A stretch of DNA of 64,000 bases from Levilactobacillus tongjiangensis (GTDB lineage: Bacteria; Bacillota; Bacilli; Lactobacillales; Lactobacillaceae), in assembly GCF_003946345.1 (NCBI RefSeq), contig NZ_RHNY01000011.1, positions 39,475-103,474 of the forward strand, written 5' to 3'. Within the stretch, counting starts at the first letter, position 1; every line of letters begins with the position of its first letter. Both the position numbers and the translations under genes were made by a program. Shown here in pieces: positions 1 to 7,383 of this stretch. The notes under the pieces were generated by a model. The model saw nothing but the letters and a program-made list of their open reading frames with translations, was not told the origin of the DNA and searched no databases.

Positions 1-906
1 GTACCGTTGGTTGGCGACCCAGAGTCCCTGCAATTTCTGCTCGGGGCTCTGCTTAAACCGCAACACAGCTTCGCCATTCTTCTCACTTAAAGTGGCAAGT
101 TGGTCCGTACTGCTCATAGAAAGTTGTTTTCCACTATTCACCAACAATGGGACCCGCAAGGTCTTGCCGTTGAACGTTGCCGTAATCAAGGTCATTCCAT
201 CAGCGATTGGCGTCACGTTGCCTCGCTGATTGACTGTGGCAACCGCTGAATTTGTACTGCCCCAGACTACGGGATGGCTGACTGTTGTATCATCATCGTA
301 ATAAACTTCCACATCCGCCTTCTGTCCCGGTTTCACGATTTGGTATTCACCCTTGTTGTCGTCAAACCACGAGGTCGCCAGAGCGTCCAAGGACAGCTTG
401 CGTACTTTCACCGACCGCTTCACGTTGAAGCGATAGCCAGCCGTATCTGTGACGTGGTAAGTCACCGTGTATTTACCGGGAACTTTGGTATTCACGTGAC
501 TAGTAGCCGTTACCTGAACCTTATCCGGTCGGGTAACCCGGAGTTGCTTGCCCGCTAGTGGTTTAAAAACCGTGTCTTGCTGGACTGATCGCCGTTTAAA
601 CGTTAACTGGGGCCGTTGAACCTTAGTCGTAGCGTTAGCCCGAATGTAGCCTAAATTTTGGTGATGATTCGTTAATCGATAATATGTATACCCCTTGCTG
701 CGTACCCGTTTCGTCACCCAGAGGATCTGCTTACTGTAAGTTTTGCCACGATGCTTAACTGCCGTCGACCGAGGACTCTTTAGTAAGTTCACGCGGGTGT
801 TACGAATGACCACCGGTTTTTCCGTGGCGGCTTGGGCCGGGTAACTAACCCCCATGCCCATGAACCCAATAACCACTGCTAACCAGAATTTGACGCCCTT
901 ATTCAT
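1..906 (-). CDS. Secreted Ig-like cell-surface protein, 3' part outside window
   Basis: Read on the minus strand from ATG at 906, the frame stays open to the window edge (302 codons), so the C-terminus is missing. The N-terminus (MNKGVKFWLAVVIGFMGM, then a small-residue AQA cleavage site near residue 27) is a Sec signal peptide. Residues about 30-95 are basic and Tyr-rich like SH3/SLAP-type wall-binding segments. Residues about 125-165 (VPGKYTVTYHVTD) match an Ig-like/DUF5011 fold. Residues about 190-265 (NSAVATVNQRGNVTPI) match a group-2 bacterial Ig (BIG_2) domain. It is probably exported and attached to, or shed from, the wall. Family calls are by motif; ligand unknown. Confidence 0.75.
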   Translation of the reverse strand, partial: MNKGVKFWLAVVIGFMGMGVSYPAQAATEKPVVIRNTRVNLLKSPRSTAVKHRGKTYSKQILWVTKRVRSKGYTYYRLTNHHQNLGYIRANATTKVQRPQLTFKRRSVQQDTVFKPLAGKQLRVTRPDKVQVTATSHVNTKVPGKYTVTYHVTDTAGYRFNVKRSVKVRKLSLDALATSWFDDNKGEYQIVKPGQKADVEVYYDDDTTVSHPVVWGSTNSAVATVNQRGNVTPIADGMTLITATFNGKTLRVPLLVNSGKQLSMSSTDQLATLSEKNGEAVLRFKQSPEQKLQGLWVANQRY

Positions 907-1152
907 GTGGGACTCCTTCCAAAACAATCTTTCAACCACTAAACCGGTCATTAATTATGATAGTTGAATATTGCCCGTTTGACAATCTCAGATTCTTACT
1001 TATTGAAAGAAAAACCAGACTAGCTGATAATTGGTCACGCTCAGCGACCCAGTATCACCATTGACTCAACTGAACGACTACCATGCCAATACTTTCTAGT
1101 TAACTGCCAATTAAAAATCCCATAATCAATTTCAGTCTGCTGCTAGCATACT
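907..1152. other. Intergenic, nothing recognised
   Basis: AT-rich spacer upstream of the secreted protein gene. It should hold that gene's promoter, but I could not single out a convincing -35/-10 pair. No ORF or hairpin of note. Confidence 0.5.
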
Positions 1153-1180
1153 AAAAAGGCTATGACATCAGTCACAGCCC
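1153..1180 (-). terminator. Intrinsic terminator of the RelB-like gene
   Basis: On the minus strand GGCTGTGAC pairs with GTCATAGCC (one G.T) around a 4-nt loop and is followed by TTTTT. It lies about 60 nt past the stop codon of the antitoxin-like gene. Confidence 0.75.
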
Positions 1181-1237
1181 GTTGAATCACTATTTAATCA
1201 GTGCATTTTGCAAATAAATTTAGTCAATTCGCTAGCC

Positions 1238-1525
1238 CTACTGATTATCGTTCAAGTCCTGCCAGAGTTCCTCGACCGAAGCAAAGGTCTGAGTCTCGCC
1301 CATCTTCGCCTCTCGTTCAACTTCTTGACGCAACGCTTGCTTAGAGAGCTCAACGTCAAACGGCAAGGAACCGTCTGCCACGGATTGCTGTAGAAATAAA
1401 TTGATGGCCGTGGTCAAACTCATGTCGTACTGTGCATATACTTTAGTTGCTTGTTCTTTTAGGCCGGCAACTAACGCCACATCAAGGTGTTCCGGTTGAT
1501 TGATGTTCAGTTCTGAATGATTCAT
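1238..1525 (-). CDS. RelB/DinJ-family antitoxin-like protein (orphan)
   Basis: A 95-residue protein with a RelB/DinJ-type ribbon-helix-helix N-terminus (LDVALVAGLKEQATKVYAQ, then MSLTTAINLFLQQSV) and an acidic C-terminus (VEELWQDLND) typical of the toxin-binding tail. Such proteins dimerise on their own promoter and neutralise a YafQ/RelE mRNA interferase. I chose ATG at 1525 because AAGGAG lies 8 nt upstream; a GTG at 1534 would sit on top of that site. No toxin ORF follows: a terminator comes about 60 nt after the stop. It is therefore a solitary antitoxin, a remnant, or partner to a toxin elsewhere. Confidence 0.8.
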   Translation of the reverse strand: MNHSELNINQPEHLDVALVAGLKEQATKVYAQYDMSLTTAINLFLQQSVADGSLPFDVELSKQALRQEVEREAKMGETQTFASVEELWQDLNDNQ

Positions 1526-1693
1526 GCTCGTCACTCCTTCATAAAAGTCTACCTAACCTCACCTGCAAGCCAACTTTAGCATGGCCTTATAGGGTCAGAC
1601 AACCGTTATCGTTTTAGGGTCGTCAGCCATTAAGATATTCAATTATTTGTCGGCAAATCGGCAATGCGGGTCATCTTTCTAGGTACCAAATCG

Positions 1694-1818
1694 CCATCCA
1701 CCTGCAGCTGTCAGAGATTCCGCCTGCTGTGGGGAACGCCTGCGACCTGAAAAACGGTCCTTCTGCTCGGTTTGAAGCTTGGGAAAACCACCAGTCTCCT
1801 AACACGTCCCACGTTGAC
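1694..1818 (-). repeat. Cloverleaf element, copy A (truncated)
   Basis: Matches the first two thirds of the dispersed ~190-bp family (closest to copy at 23975): outer-arm sequence with CTGCTGTGGGG, the AACGGTCC arm and the CAGTCTCC..ACGTCCCACG segment. The closing half of the stem is missing; sequence passes directly into a terminator hairpin. Strand is that of the G.U/A.G reading of the second arm, as in the other copies. Confidence 0.7.
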
Positions 1819-1821
1819 CAC

Positions 1822-1882
1822 AAAAAGACGTCTGTCCCCCGTCCAGTCAGCCCTGAGGCTACCGTCGTGGTGTCAGACGTCT
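1822..1882 (-). terminator. Terminator of ykpA
   Basis: On the minus strand AGACGTCTG and CAGACGTCT form the outer stem, with a smaller hairpin (AGCC..GGCT) inside, followed by TTTTT. It lies 15 nt past the ykpA stop codon. Confidence 0.65.
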
Positions 1883-1896
1883 ATGCATATTAAAGC

Positions 1897-3528
1897 TTAT
1901 TTTTCATCGTAAAGTGCAGCGACTTGTTCCTGAACTTGTTTGTGATTCAAGAATTCGTCATAAGTGGTATCTGCCCGGTCAACGATGCCCTTAGGACTTA
2001 CTTCGATGATCCGGTTTGCAATCGTTTGGATGAACTCGTGGTCATGGGATGTGTAGATGATACTGCCCGTAAACGAAACCAGGCTGTCGTTCAATGACGT
2101 AATGGATTCCAAGTCTAAATGGTTCGTTGGGTCGTCCAGTAACAGGACGTTGGCCTTACTTAACATCATCTTGGAAAGCATGGCCCGGACCTTTTCGCCC
2201 CCGGACATCACGTCGACTTCCCGGTTCACGTCATCCCCAGAGAAAAGCATCTTCCCTAAGAAGCCGCGCAAGAAGGTGTTGTCGCTCTCTTCCTTGGAAG
2301 CAAATTGCCGTAACCAGTCAATGACAGATAGCTGGTTTTCAGCAAAGTAATCGTTGACGTTCTTGGGGAGGTAGGTCGTGCTGGTCGTTTGGCCCCACAC
2401 AACGTTCCCACTATCTGGTTCCATTTCACCAGCGATGATCTGCATCAACGTCGTGGTGGTCAAGTCATTTCGGCTAATGAACGCCGTCTTCTCGCCTGGC
2501 CGTAACGTGAAGCTCACGTCGTCCAAAATCGTCACGCCATCAATCGCCTTAGAAACGTGTTCCACCCGCAGGAGGTCGTTACCAAGTTCCCGTTCCGGGC
2601 TGAACTTGATGAAGGGGTACTTCCGTGAAGAAGGCTTGATGTCGTCCAAGGTAATCTTTTCCAACTGCTTCTTCCGGGAAGTGGCCTGCTTTGACTTGGA
2701 GGCGTTGGCACTGAACCGCGCCACGAAGTCTTGTAATTGCTTGATTTGATCAGCCTTCTTGGCGTTGGCGTTTGCCTTCAGTTGGGCGGCTAACTCACTA
2801 GATTCCATCCAGAAGTCGTAGTTCCCAACAAACAGCGTAATTTTCCCAAAGTCCACGTCACACATGTTTGTGCAGACCTGGTTCAAGAAATGCCGGTCAT
2901 GGGAAACGACAATGACGGTATTTTCGTAATCTGCCAGGAAGTTTTCCAGCCAACTAATGGATTGGACATCCAACCCGTTGGTAGGTTCGTCCAAGAGTAA
3001 AACGTCGGGATGACCAAACAAAGCTTGGCCCAATAGAACTTTCACCTTTTGCGATTCAGTCAATTCACTCATCAAGACTTGGTGCAAAGACTCGTCGATT
3101 CCCAGCGCTTGTAACATTTGAGAAGCTTCAGATTCGGCTTCCCAACCACCCATTTCACCGAATTCGCCTTCCAGTTCAGCCGCACGGAGTCCGTCGGCGT
3201 CACTGAAATCAGGCTTCATGTAGATGGCGTTCTTTTCAGTCATGATATCGTAAAGCTTTTGGTGGCCCCGAATGACCGTGTCCATTACCTTTTCATCTTC
3301 AAAGGCAAAGTGATCTTGGTTCAAACTGGACATCCGCTCGTTGGGACCCATGGAGACGTTCCCGGTTGTGGGCTTCAACTTGCCTTCGATGATCTTCAGG
3401 AAAGTGGATTTCCCAGCGCCGTTAGCGCCAATGACCCCATAACAATTCCCCGGGGTGAACTTAAGATTAACATCGTCGTAGAGCTTCCGGTCGGAGAACT
3501 GCATACTGACATTATTGACGGTTAACAT
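1897..3528 (-). CDS. ykpA: ABC-F family ATPase YkpA (YbiT-type)
   Basis: A 543-residue protein with two ABC ATPase domains and no membrane segment, the layout of cytosolic ABC-F translation factors that act at the ribosomal E site. Domain 1 has an intact Walker A (GANGAGKST, residues 34-42) and Walker B followed by DEPTNGLD. The linker is charged and Lys-rich (about 240-320), as expected for the P-site tRNA interaction motif. In domain 2 the P-loop is degenerate (SRNDLTTTT, no GK), the signature is MSGGE, and Walker B ends DDPTNHLD, with Asp where the catalytic Glu usually sits. The N-terminus closely resembles Bacillus YkpA as I know it. Start at 3528 has AGGAGG 8 nt upstream. Monocistronic, between two terminators. 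Confidence 0.92.
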   Translation of the reverse strand: MLTVNNVSMQFSDRKLYDDVNLKFTPGNCYGVIGANGAGKSTFLKIIEGKLKPTTGNVSMGPNERMSSLNQDHFAFEDEKVMDTVIRGHQKLYDIMTEKNAIYMKPDFSDADGLRAAELEGEFGEMGGWEAESEASQMLQALGIDESLHQVLMSELTESQKVKVLLGQALFGHPDVLLLDEPTNGLDVQSISWLENFLADYENTVIVVSHDRHFLNQVCTNMCDVDFGKITLFVGNYDFWMESSELAAQLKANANAKKADQIKQLQDFVARFSANASKSKQATSRKKQLEKITLDDIKPSSRKYPFIKFSPERELGNDLLRVEHVSKAIDGVTILDDVSFTLRPGEKTAFISRNDLTTTTLMQIIAGEMEPDSGNVVWGQTTSTTYLPKNVNDYFAENQLSVIDWLRQFASKEESDNTFLRGFLGKMLFSGDDVNREVDVMSGGEKVRAMLSKMMLSKANVLLLDDPTNHLDLESITSLNDSLVSFTGSIIYTSHDHEFIQTIANRIIEVSPKGIVDRADTTYDEFLNHKQVQEQVAALYDEK

Positions 3529-3554
3529 GAACGATACCTCCTGTGATTTGTGCG

Positions 3555-3593
3555 TAAAAAACCAACGCGTCTGATTAACGGCAACGTTGGTTT
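3555..3593 (-). terminator. Intrinsic terminator between the AraC gene and ykpA
   Basis: On the minus strand AACCAACG pairs with CGTTGGTT and is followed by TTTTTT. It ends the AraC gene transcript, but its place only 27 nt before the ykpA start also allows an attenuator role. Confidence 0.8.
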
Positions 3594-3660
3594 CAACTTA
3601 TATTCGTTATGACATGTTAGGGTAGTTTACCATAAAACTAAGCGACAAGCAACGCCTACG

Positions 3661-4521
3661 CTACGTCCAGGTCTGTTGGGCGGCGTAACGTTCCCGGTAA
3701 GACTTCGGGGTCATCTGGAAACGCTGCTTAAACGTCACAAAGAAGTTTTTCTCCGTTCGGAACCCTGTCTTGAGGGCAATACTTTGGATGGACTCCTGGG
3801 ACGTCATCAACAGCTGTGTCGCTCGTTCCAAGCGAATTTGCCCGAGATAGGCCTTGGGTGAGATTCCCATGTATTCTTTAAAATACCGGGAAAAATAAAC
3901 GCTAGAGTAATTGAGCCGCTCCGCTAACTCAGCAATCGACACCGCCTGGCTGTACTTTTCCTGAATCTCCGTAACGGCCTGTCGTAGCGGTTGTGGCAGT
4001 GGTAGCTGGTCACTATTAACCTGCCCATTAACAGTTAGTCTTTTTAACAACTGACCCACCAATTGATATTCCGCACCTAAGCTCGCTAGATAGTCCGCTT
4101 GGTCAGCAGGTTCTTCGCCGCCACTCGCAGCCAACGTGCGGACGGACCGGCCGAGTTCTTGATACGCTTCCTGGCTCAAATCTAAGTCTAGTGGTCCCCA
4201 AATTGGTAACTGTTCGTTGCCGACCACGTTGCGTAGCCAGGCTGCCGGTAACAGCAGCGTCATGACCTGGTTATCTTCGTCCAAAAAAGTTTCATAACTG
4301 TGGACCACTTCTGAATTAATCACGTAGAGGTGCCCTGGTTGCATCTCGTAAGCTGAGGCCCCAATGTGGACGGTTCCTGGTTGACCTTTGTAGGCAAAGG
4401 CCAATTCAACTGCTTGATGCCAATGTGGTAAGACTAGCTTCAGACCAACAGTTCCGTGTGAAATCACCCGTAACGGCAACGCCATTTTAAAGTTCAAACG
4501 CTCATGATAAGGCCGTGGCAT
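3661..4521 (-). CDS. AraC-family regulator with cupin sensor domain
   Basis: A 286-residue regulator. Residues about 15-150 form a cupin-type AraC ligand-binding domain (HWHQAVELAFAYKGQPG; GHLYVINSEVVHSYET). Residues about 180-280 carry two helix-turn-helix motifs: the SIAELAERLNYSSVYFSRYF helix pair, then SIQSIALKTGF followed by NFFVTFKQRFQMTPKSYRER. Such proteins usually sense sugars or stress ligands and activate nearby genes, but no metabolic gene is adjacent, so the target is unknown. The start at 4521 has a modest GGGGGA site; an internal Met (residue 13) is an alternative. Confidence 0.88.
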   Translation of the reverse strand: MPRPYHERLNFKMALPLRVISHGTVGLKLVLPHWHQAVELAFAYKGQPGTVHIGASAYEMQPGHLYVINSEVVHSYETFLDEDNQVMTLLLPAAWLRNVVGNEQLPIWGPLDLDLSQEAYQELGRSVRTLAASGGEEPADQADYLASLGAEYQLVGQLLKRLTVNGQVNSDQLPLPQPLRQAVTEIQEKYSQAVSIAELAERLNYSSVYFSRYFKEYMGISPKAYLGQIRLERATQLLMTSQESIQSIALKTGFRTEKNFFVTFKQRFQMTPKSYRERYAAQQTWT

Positions 4522-4663
4522 GACAGGTCCCCCATTTCTGTTCGCGGCAAGTAGAAAACGGTTTCATTTCAACGCCTATTAAATAGACCAATTTCTTTCA
4601 TCTAGCATACCACGTCTACTCGCTAGATGGTTAAATTTAGTAATTTAATCATCATATTACGGG

Positions 4664-4693
4664 ATTATGCAATTATTCAATCCCCGGTACAAT
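4664..4693 (+). promoter_or_regulatory. Putative promoter of the G-loop RNA
   Basis: TACAAT at 4688-4693 is a good -10 element. The -35 is weak (TTATGC or TGCAAT, 15-18 nt upstream). Predicted start of transcription is about 4699. Confidence 0.45.
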
Positions 4694-4697
4694 GAAC

Positions 4698-5038
4698 TTG
4701 CAACATGCGGTGAGGGACTAAAATGTTTCCCACCAGCCAGGTTGCCCGTAGTCTGCAAAGACCGCAAACGCTCGCTACTTGGTCTTGGGGGGTCAAGCAC
4801 GAGCGCATTCTTAAATAGCGTGGGCCGTAACCAGGCTATTTAACCAATTGAAACAGACCGCACTGATCAGGCGTTGGGGGACGACTGATCAACTGAAACT
4901 TTCCAACGATTTCATGCGACCGGCGGTGCTTGCTTGGGGGAGCATTCACTGTTGGCTTCTTCTGGAGAATGATATGGCCATTGGGGGCTACTGGGGGACT
5001 AAAAAGGGGTTGCGGCACTTTTGCCGCAACCCCTTTTT
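4698..5038 (+). ncRNA. Candidate structured RNA with G-rich hairpin loops
   Basis: No plausible coding frame has a ribosome site here, but a series of hairpins is visible: 4709-4734 (GGTG-GGGA/TTCCCACC), 4769-4805 (CGCTCG/CGAGCG), 4811-4842 (TTAAATAGC/GCTATTTAA), 4864-4891 (TGATCAG/CTGATCA), 4926-4949 (GTG..TGCT/AGCA..CAC), ending in a strong terminator at 5001-5038. GGGGG or GGGGGG occurs five times (4787, 4876, 4936, 4983, 4993), at hairpin apexes in the clear cases. I do not recognise it as 6S, SRP, RNase P, tmRNA or a T-box. A cloverleaf element lies 31 nt downstream in the orientation seen after other 3' ends, which fits a plus-strand transcript. Confidence 0.55.
5001..5038. terminator. 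Strong bidirectional terminator
   Basis: GGGGTTGCGGC pairs with GCCGCAACCCC around a short loop and is flanked by A5 on the left and T5 on the right, so it can work on both strands. It ends the candidate RNA on the plus strand. Confidence 0.9.
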
Positions 5039-5068
5039 CATTAGCTTAGTCGTTCAAAACCTTAAAAT

Positions 5069-5257
5069 GCCGTCCTCCGGCCGTCAGGGAGGGGGCTGCT
5101 GTGGGGACCGGATCGAGCCAAAGTGCGGTCTCGCTCCTCGACTTGAAACCACGCCCAACCCGCGCGTTTCCAAGCTCGTCCCGTGCTGTAAGCTCGCAGG
5201 ACCCGAGCTAACACCACCGCCACAGCAGCCCCCCCTCCCTGACAGCCTCCGGCTACG
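5069..5257 (-). repeat. Cloverleaf element, copy B (complete)
   Basis: Closing stem GTCAGGGAGGGGGCTGC with GCAGCCCCCCCTCCCTGAC, then three internal hairpins: GGATCGAG/CTCGCTCC, CTTGAAACC/GTTTCCAAG and AAGCTCG/CGAGCT. Ends are GCCGTCCTCCGG and CCTCCGGCTAC. The GCC end faces the terminator of the upstream RNA. Confidence 0.9.
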
Positions 5258-5496
5258 TTAGTTGTCACCCGCAACATCGTTATAATTGCGACCAAACTGA
5301 CCGCAACGTTGGTCTCAGTTTCACCCTCATTATTCATTGGTAATCATGCTTACTAACCTATATCAATTTACCTAGCTAAACAGCAAATATCGCTAATCAC
5401 CCTGCCGCCAGCTAACTAAGGAGGTCCTGAAACTAATTTTATCAGTCCGCTCAAATGTAGCTACCGGACGCCCGAGACGGTGGCGGAAGTGAAACA

Positions 5497-5829
5497 CTAG
5501 TCTGGTAAAATTTCTACGCTGGCTAATAAATCATTTTTGATGGTCATCCGAAATGGACTAACCCCGTTGAAACCCTTTCCAGTCAAGCTCAGATGGACCG
5601 TCCAGGTCTTTGCATCATCCTGCGTAAAGTCCTGTAAAGCAAACTGGGATTCCTTACCAATATTGTCGGTCTGATTCCATTTAGCAATCTCAGCCGGGCC
5701 ACGGTAAACATTGCCCCAATCATCCAAAAAAGCATCTGGTGCAAACTGGGCGACAAATTGCTCAGAATCAGCATCATTAGTTGCAGTAATGAAATTCGTA
5801 ATTGCGGTTGGTAAAGTTAAGTCATCCAT
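5497..5829 (-). CDS. SnoaL-like / NTF2-fold protein
   Basis: A 110-residue protein with the length and pattern of the SnoaL/NTF2 superfamily: N-terminal helix with two adjacent Asp (TNDADSEQFVAQFAPDAFLDD), then W..RGPAEIAKW, then a C-terminal beta sheet (FRMTIKNDLLASVEIL). Members are small cone-shaped hydrolases, isomerases or binding proteins; the ligand cannot be read from sequence. I chose ATG at 5829 because AAAGGAGA lies 8 nt upstream; an upstream ATG at 5865 has no ribosome site. Appears monocistronic. Confidence 0.75.
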   Translation of the reverse strand: MDDLTLPTAITNFITATNDADSEQFVAQFAPDAFLDDWGNVYRGPAEIAKWNQTDNIGKESQFALQDFTQDDAKTWTVHLSLTGKGFNGVSPFRMTIKNDLLASVEILPD

Positions 5830-6060
5830 AGTTGGTTCTCCTTTAAGTATGGGAGCATTATTCATTCAGCCCCTGAAGTGTCTTTAGTATGCAAGAATTC
5901 GTCTTCATTATCAAGCAAATTGGCTCTCTAATTTGCATCTGGCAACGACTCACATTACTGGTACCAGCGAGTCTCCACTGTCCGAATGACGTGCCGCAAA
6001 ACTACTGCTTACAATGAACCTGGCCAGGGCGTAATCTTTCCGTAAAGGGGAATGATAATC

Positions 6061-6261
6061 ATGGATGAAATTGTCTATTTTGAATACTCTGCAGGGGCGC
6101 AAGCAATCGATCCAAACATTTATGAATATAAGATGGATGGGAAAAAGATTTTAAAAATCGATTATCCAGATAGTAACGCCTTCATCGCCATTCATAAAAA
6201 GAACGATGAAACGGAGTACGTGAAAGCTAGCTATATGAAGTTTAAAACGCAGAAACACTAA
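6061..6261 (+). CDS. Small hypothetical protein
   Basis: A 66-residue soluble protein (starts MDEIVYFEYSAGAQAIDP, ends KFKTQKH), Lys- and aromatic-rich, no membrane segment or signal. ATG at 6061 has AAGGGGA about 9 nt upstream; ATG at 6052 would overlap that site. It is followed 8 nt later by its own terminator, so it is a complete single-gene unit. I do not recognise a family. Confidence 0.6.
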   Translation: MDEIVYFEYSAGAQAIDPNIYEYKMDGKKILKIDYPDSNAFIAIHKKNDETEYVKASYMKFKTQKH

Positions 6262-6268
6262 TTAACAC

Positions 6269-6310
6269 GGGCGTAGATAAATCCAGATGGATGATGTCTA
6301 TCGCCTTTTT
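6269..6310 (+). terminator. Terminator after the 66-residue protein
   Basis: GGCG-TAGATA pairs with TGTCTA-t-CGCC (one bulge), followed by TTTTTAATTTT. Confidence 0.7.
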
Positions 6311-6336
6311 AATTTTGTTGTCCCCTTCTTATGTAT

Positions 6337-6373
6337 TAAGAAAAGCCTTACCAGGTCATCCCGGTAAGACTTA
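6337..6373 (-). terminator. Terminator of the secreted 168-residue protein
   Basis: Minus strand: AAGTCTTACC pairs with GGTAAGGCTT, then TTCTT. It lies about 18 nt past the stop codon. Confidence 0.7.
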
Positions 6374-6390
6374 ACGACTCAACACTCTCT

Positions 6391-6897
6391 TTAATTACCA
6401 TAGTACTCGTAGGCTTTCAGATGCTTAGATTGCTGCTTCGTCTTGTAGGCGAAGGTAGCAAATGTATTTCGCTCACCATATTCCTTAAGCACTTTGATTT
6501 TCTTGCCATGGTAGGTCTTGGTGATAATCTTTTCATGAAATTTAATCTCATTAAATGCACTTAACTTAGGCTTCTTGCCTTCTGGCCAAAAAGAATAGTA
6601 AATATTATTATTAGATGTTTTGAATCCATAGAGCCAAGAATCAGTCCCCTTTTTTCGACTAATTTTGTGTAACTTGAAAACTGAGGTAGTACCTGGATCG
6701 TAATCAGTCCACTTCTTAGTGGTGATTTTCGTTCTCGTACCGTCTTCCTTGTTATACCAAGTTCCCCGGAAATTTTTCGGAAAACTAGTCATTGCTGTCA
6801 GCTTGGCCGCGGAAGCCGTATCAGTTGGTAACGTCACTGCAACGCCACCAAAAGTAGCTGCCGCCAGTGTCGTCAATAGAATATTTTTGATTTTCAT
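6391..6897 (-). CDS. Small secreted hypothetical protein
   Basis: A 168-residue protein with a clear Sec signal peptide (MKIKNILLTTLAAATFGG, cleavage after TASA near residue 30). The mature part is basic and rich in Lys, Tyr and Trp, with a first block FRGTWYNKEDGTRTKI (a W-containing beta strand common in lactobacillar exported lipocalin-like proteins) and the later pair IKFHEKIITKTYHGKKIKVL. No anchor motif is present, so it is probably released. Function unknown. Monocistronic, with its own terminator. Confidence 0.75.
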   Translation of the reverse strand: MKIKNILLTTLAAATFGGVAVTLPTDTASAAKLTAMTSFPKNFRGTWYNKEDGTRTKITTKKWTDYDPGTTSVFKLHKISRKKGTDSWLYGFKTSNNNIYYSFWPEGKKPKLSAFNEIKFHEKIITKTYHGKKIKVLKEYGERNTFATFAYKTKQQSKHLKAYEYYGN

Positions 6898-7041
6898 TGC
6901 TTAACTAACCCCTAACTCAAATTATGTATTGTTGGGTAGCTGGCTTCGTACTCACCCACCACCCAAACACCATTATACAAAGTTAGGGTGACACAATTTG
7001 TCATTAACAGAAATCGAAAGCGAACTATTAAAATTTCTGGA

Positions 7042-7077
7042 TACAGTAAAGGCCCGGCATGCCGGGCCTTTACTGTA
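7042..7077. terminator. 36-bp perfect palindrome, probable terminator
   Basis: TACAGTAAAGGCCCGGCA followed by its exact reverse complement. As RNA it is a GC-rich hairpin with UUUA after the core on both strands. It lies between the 168-residue protein gene and element C, downstream of the MFS gene. Confidence 0.6.
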
Positions 7078-7172
7078 CGTTTTAATTTTCATCGTTAATT
7101 ATCTATTTTTAACCGACTACCAGTTATCTCTGAAACAACCACCTAACTAATCGCTGCGGGTTTTCGCAACAG

Positions 7173-7362
7173 TAGCCGCAGGACGCCAGGGCTGGCGCCC
7201 GCAGTGAAAGTGGCGTTAGTTCGGTGCTTTTTCCGAGCTTACGCCACGGGACGAGCTTGGAAACACGCGCTCCAGGCGTGGTTTCAAGTCGAGGAGCGAG
7301 ACCGCCCTTCGGCTCGCTCCGGTCCCCACAGCGGGCACCAGCCCTGGCGGCCGGAGGCGGCC
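7173..7362 (+). repeat. Cloverleaf element, copy C (complete)
   Basis: Closing stem GCCAGGGCTGGCGCCCGC with GCGGGCACCAGCCCTGGC; hairpins GTGGCGTTAG../..TTACGCCAC, CTTGGAAAC/GGTTTCAAG and GGAGCGAG/CTCGCTCC. Its GCC end lies 22 nt past the MFS stop codon, on the opposite strand to that gene. Confidence 0.92.
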
Positions 7363-7383
7363 ATTCCAGCACCGACCACAACA

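Noticed and set aside
3555..3593. Antibiotic-sensing attenuator of an ABC-F resistance gene
   Set aside because: There is no leader peptide and YkpA is not a resistance-type ABC-F; the hairpin is explained as the terminator of the preceding AraC gene.
4698..5038. 6S RNA, SRP RNA, RNase P RNA, tmRNA or T-box leader
   Set aside because: None of the conserved cores of these RNAs (such as the T-box GGTGG or the SRP GGAA tetraloop region) could be found.
4836..5261. Overlapping ORFs of 60 and 137 codons across the G-loop RNA and element B
   Set aside because: They cross a strong terminator and both arms of a structured repeat, lack ribosome sites and have no recognisable protein pattern.
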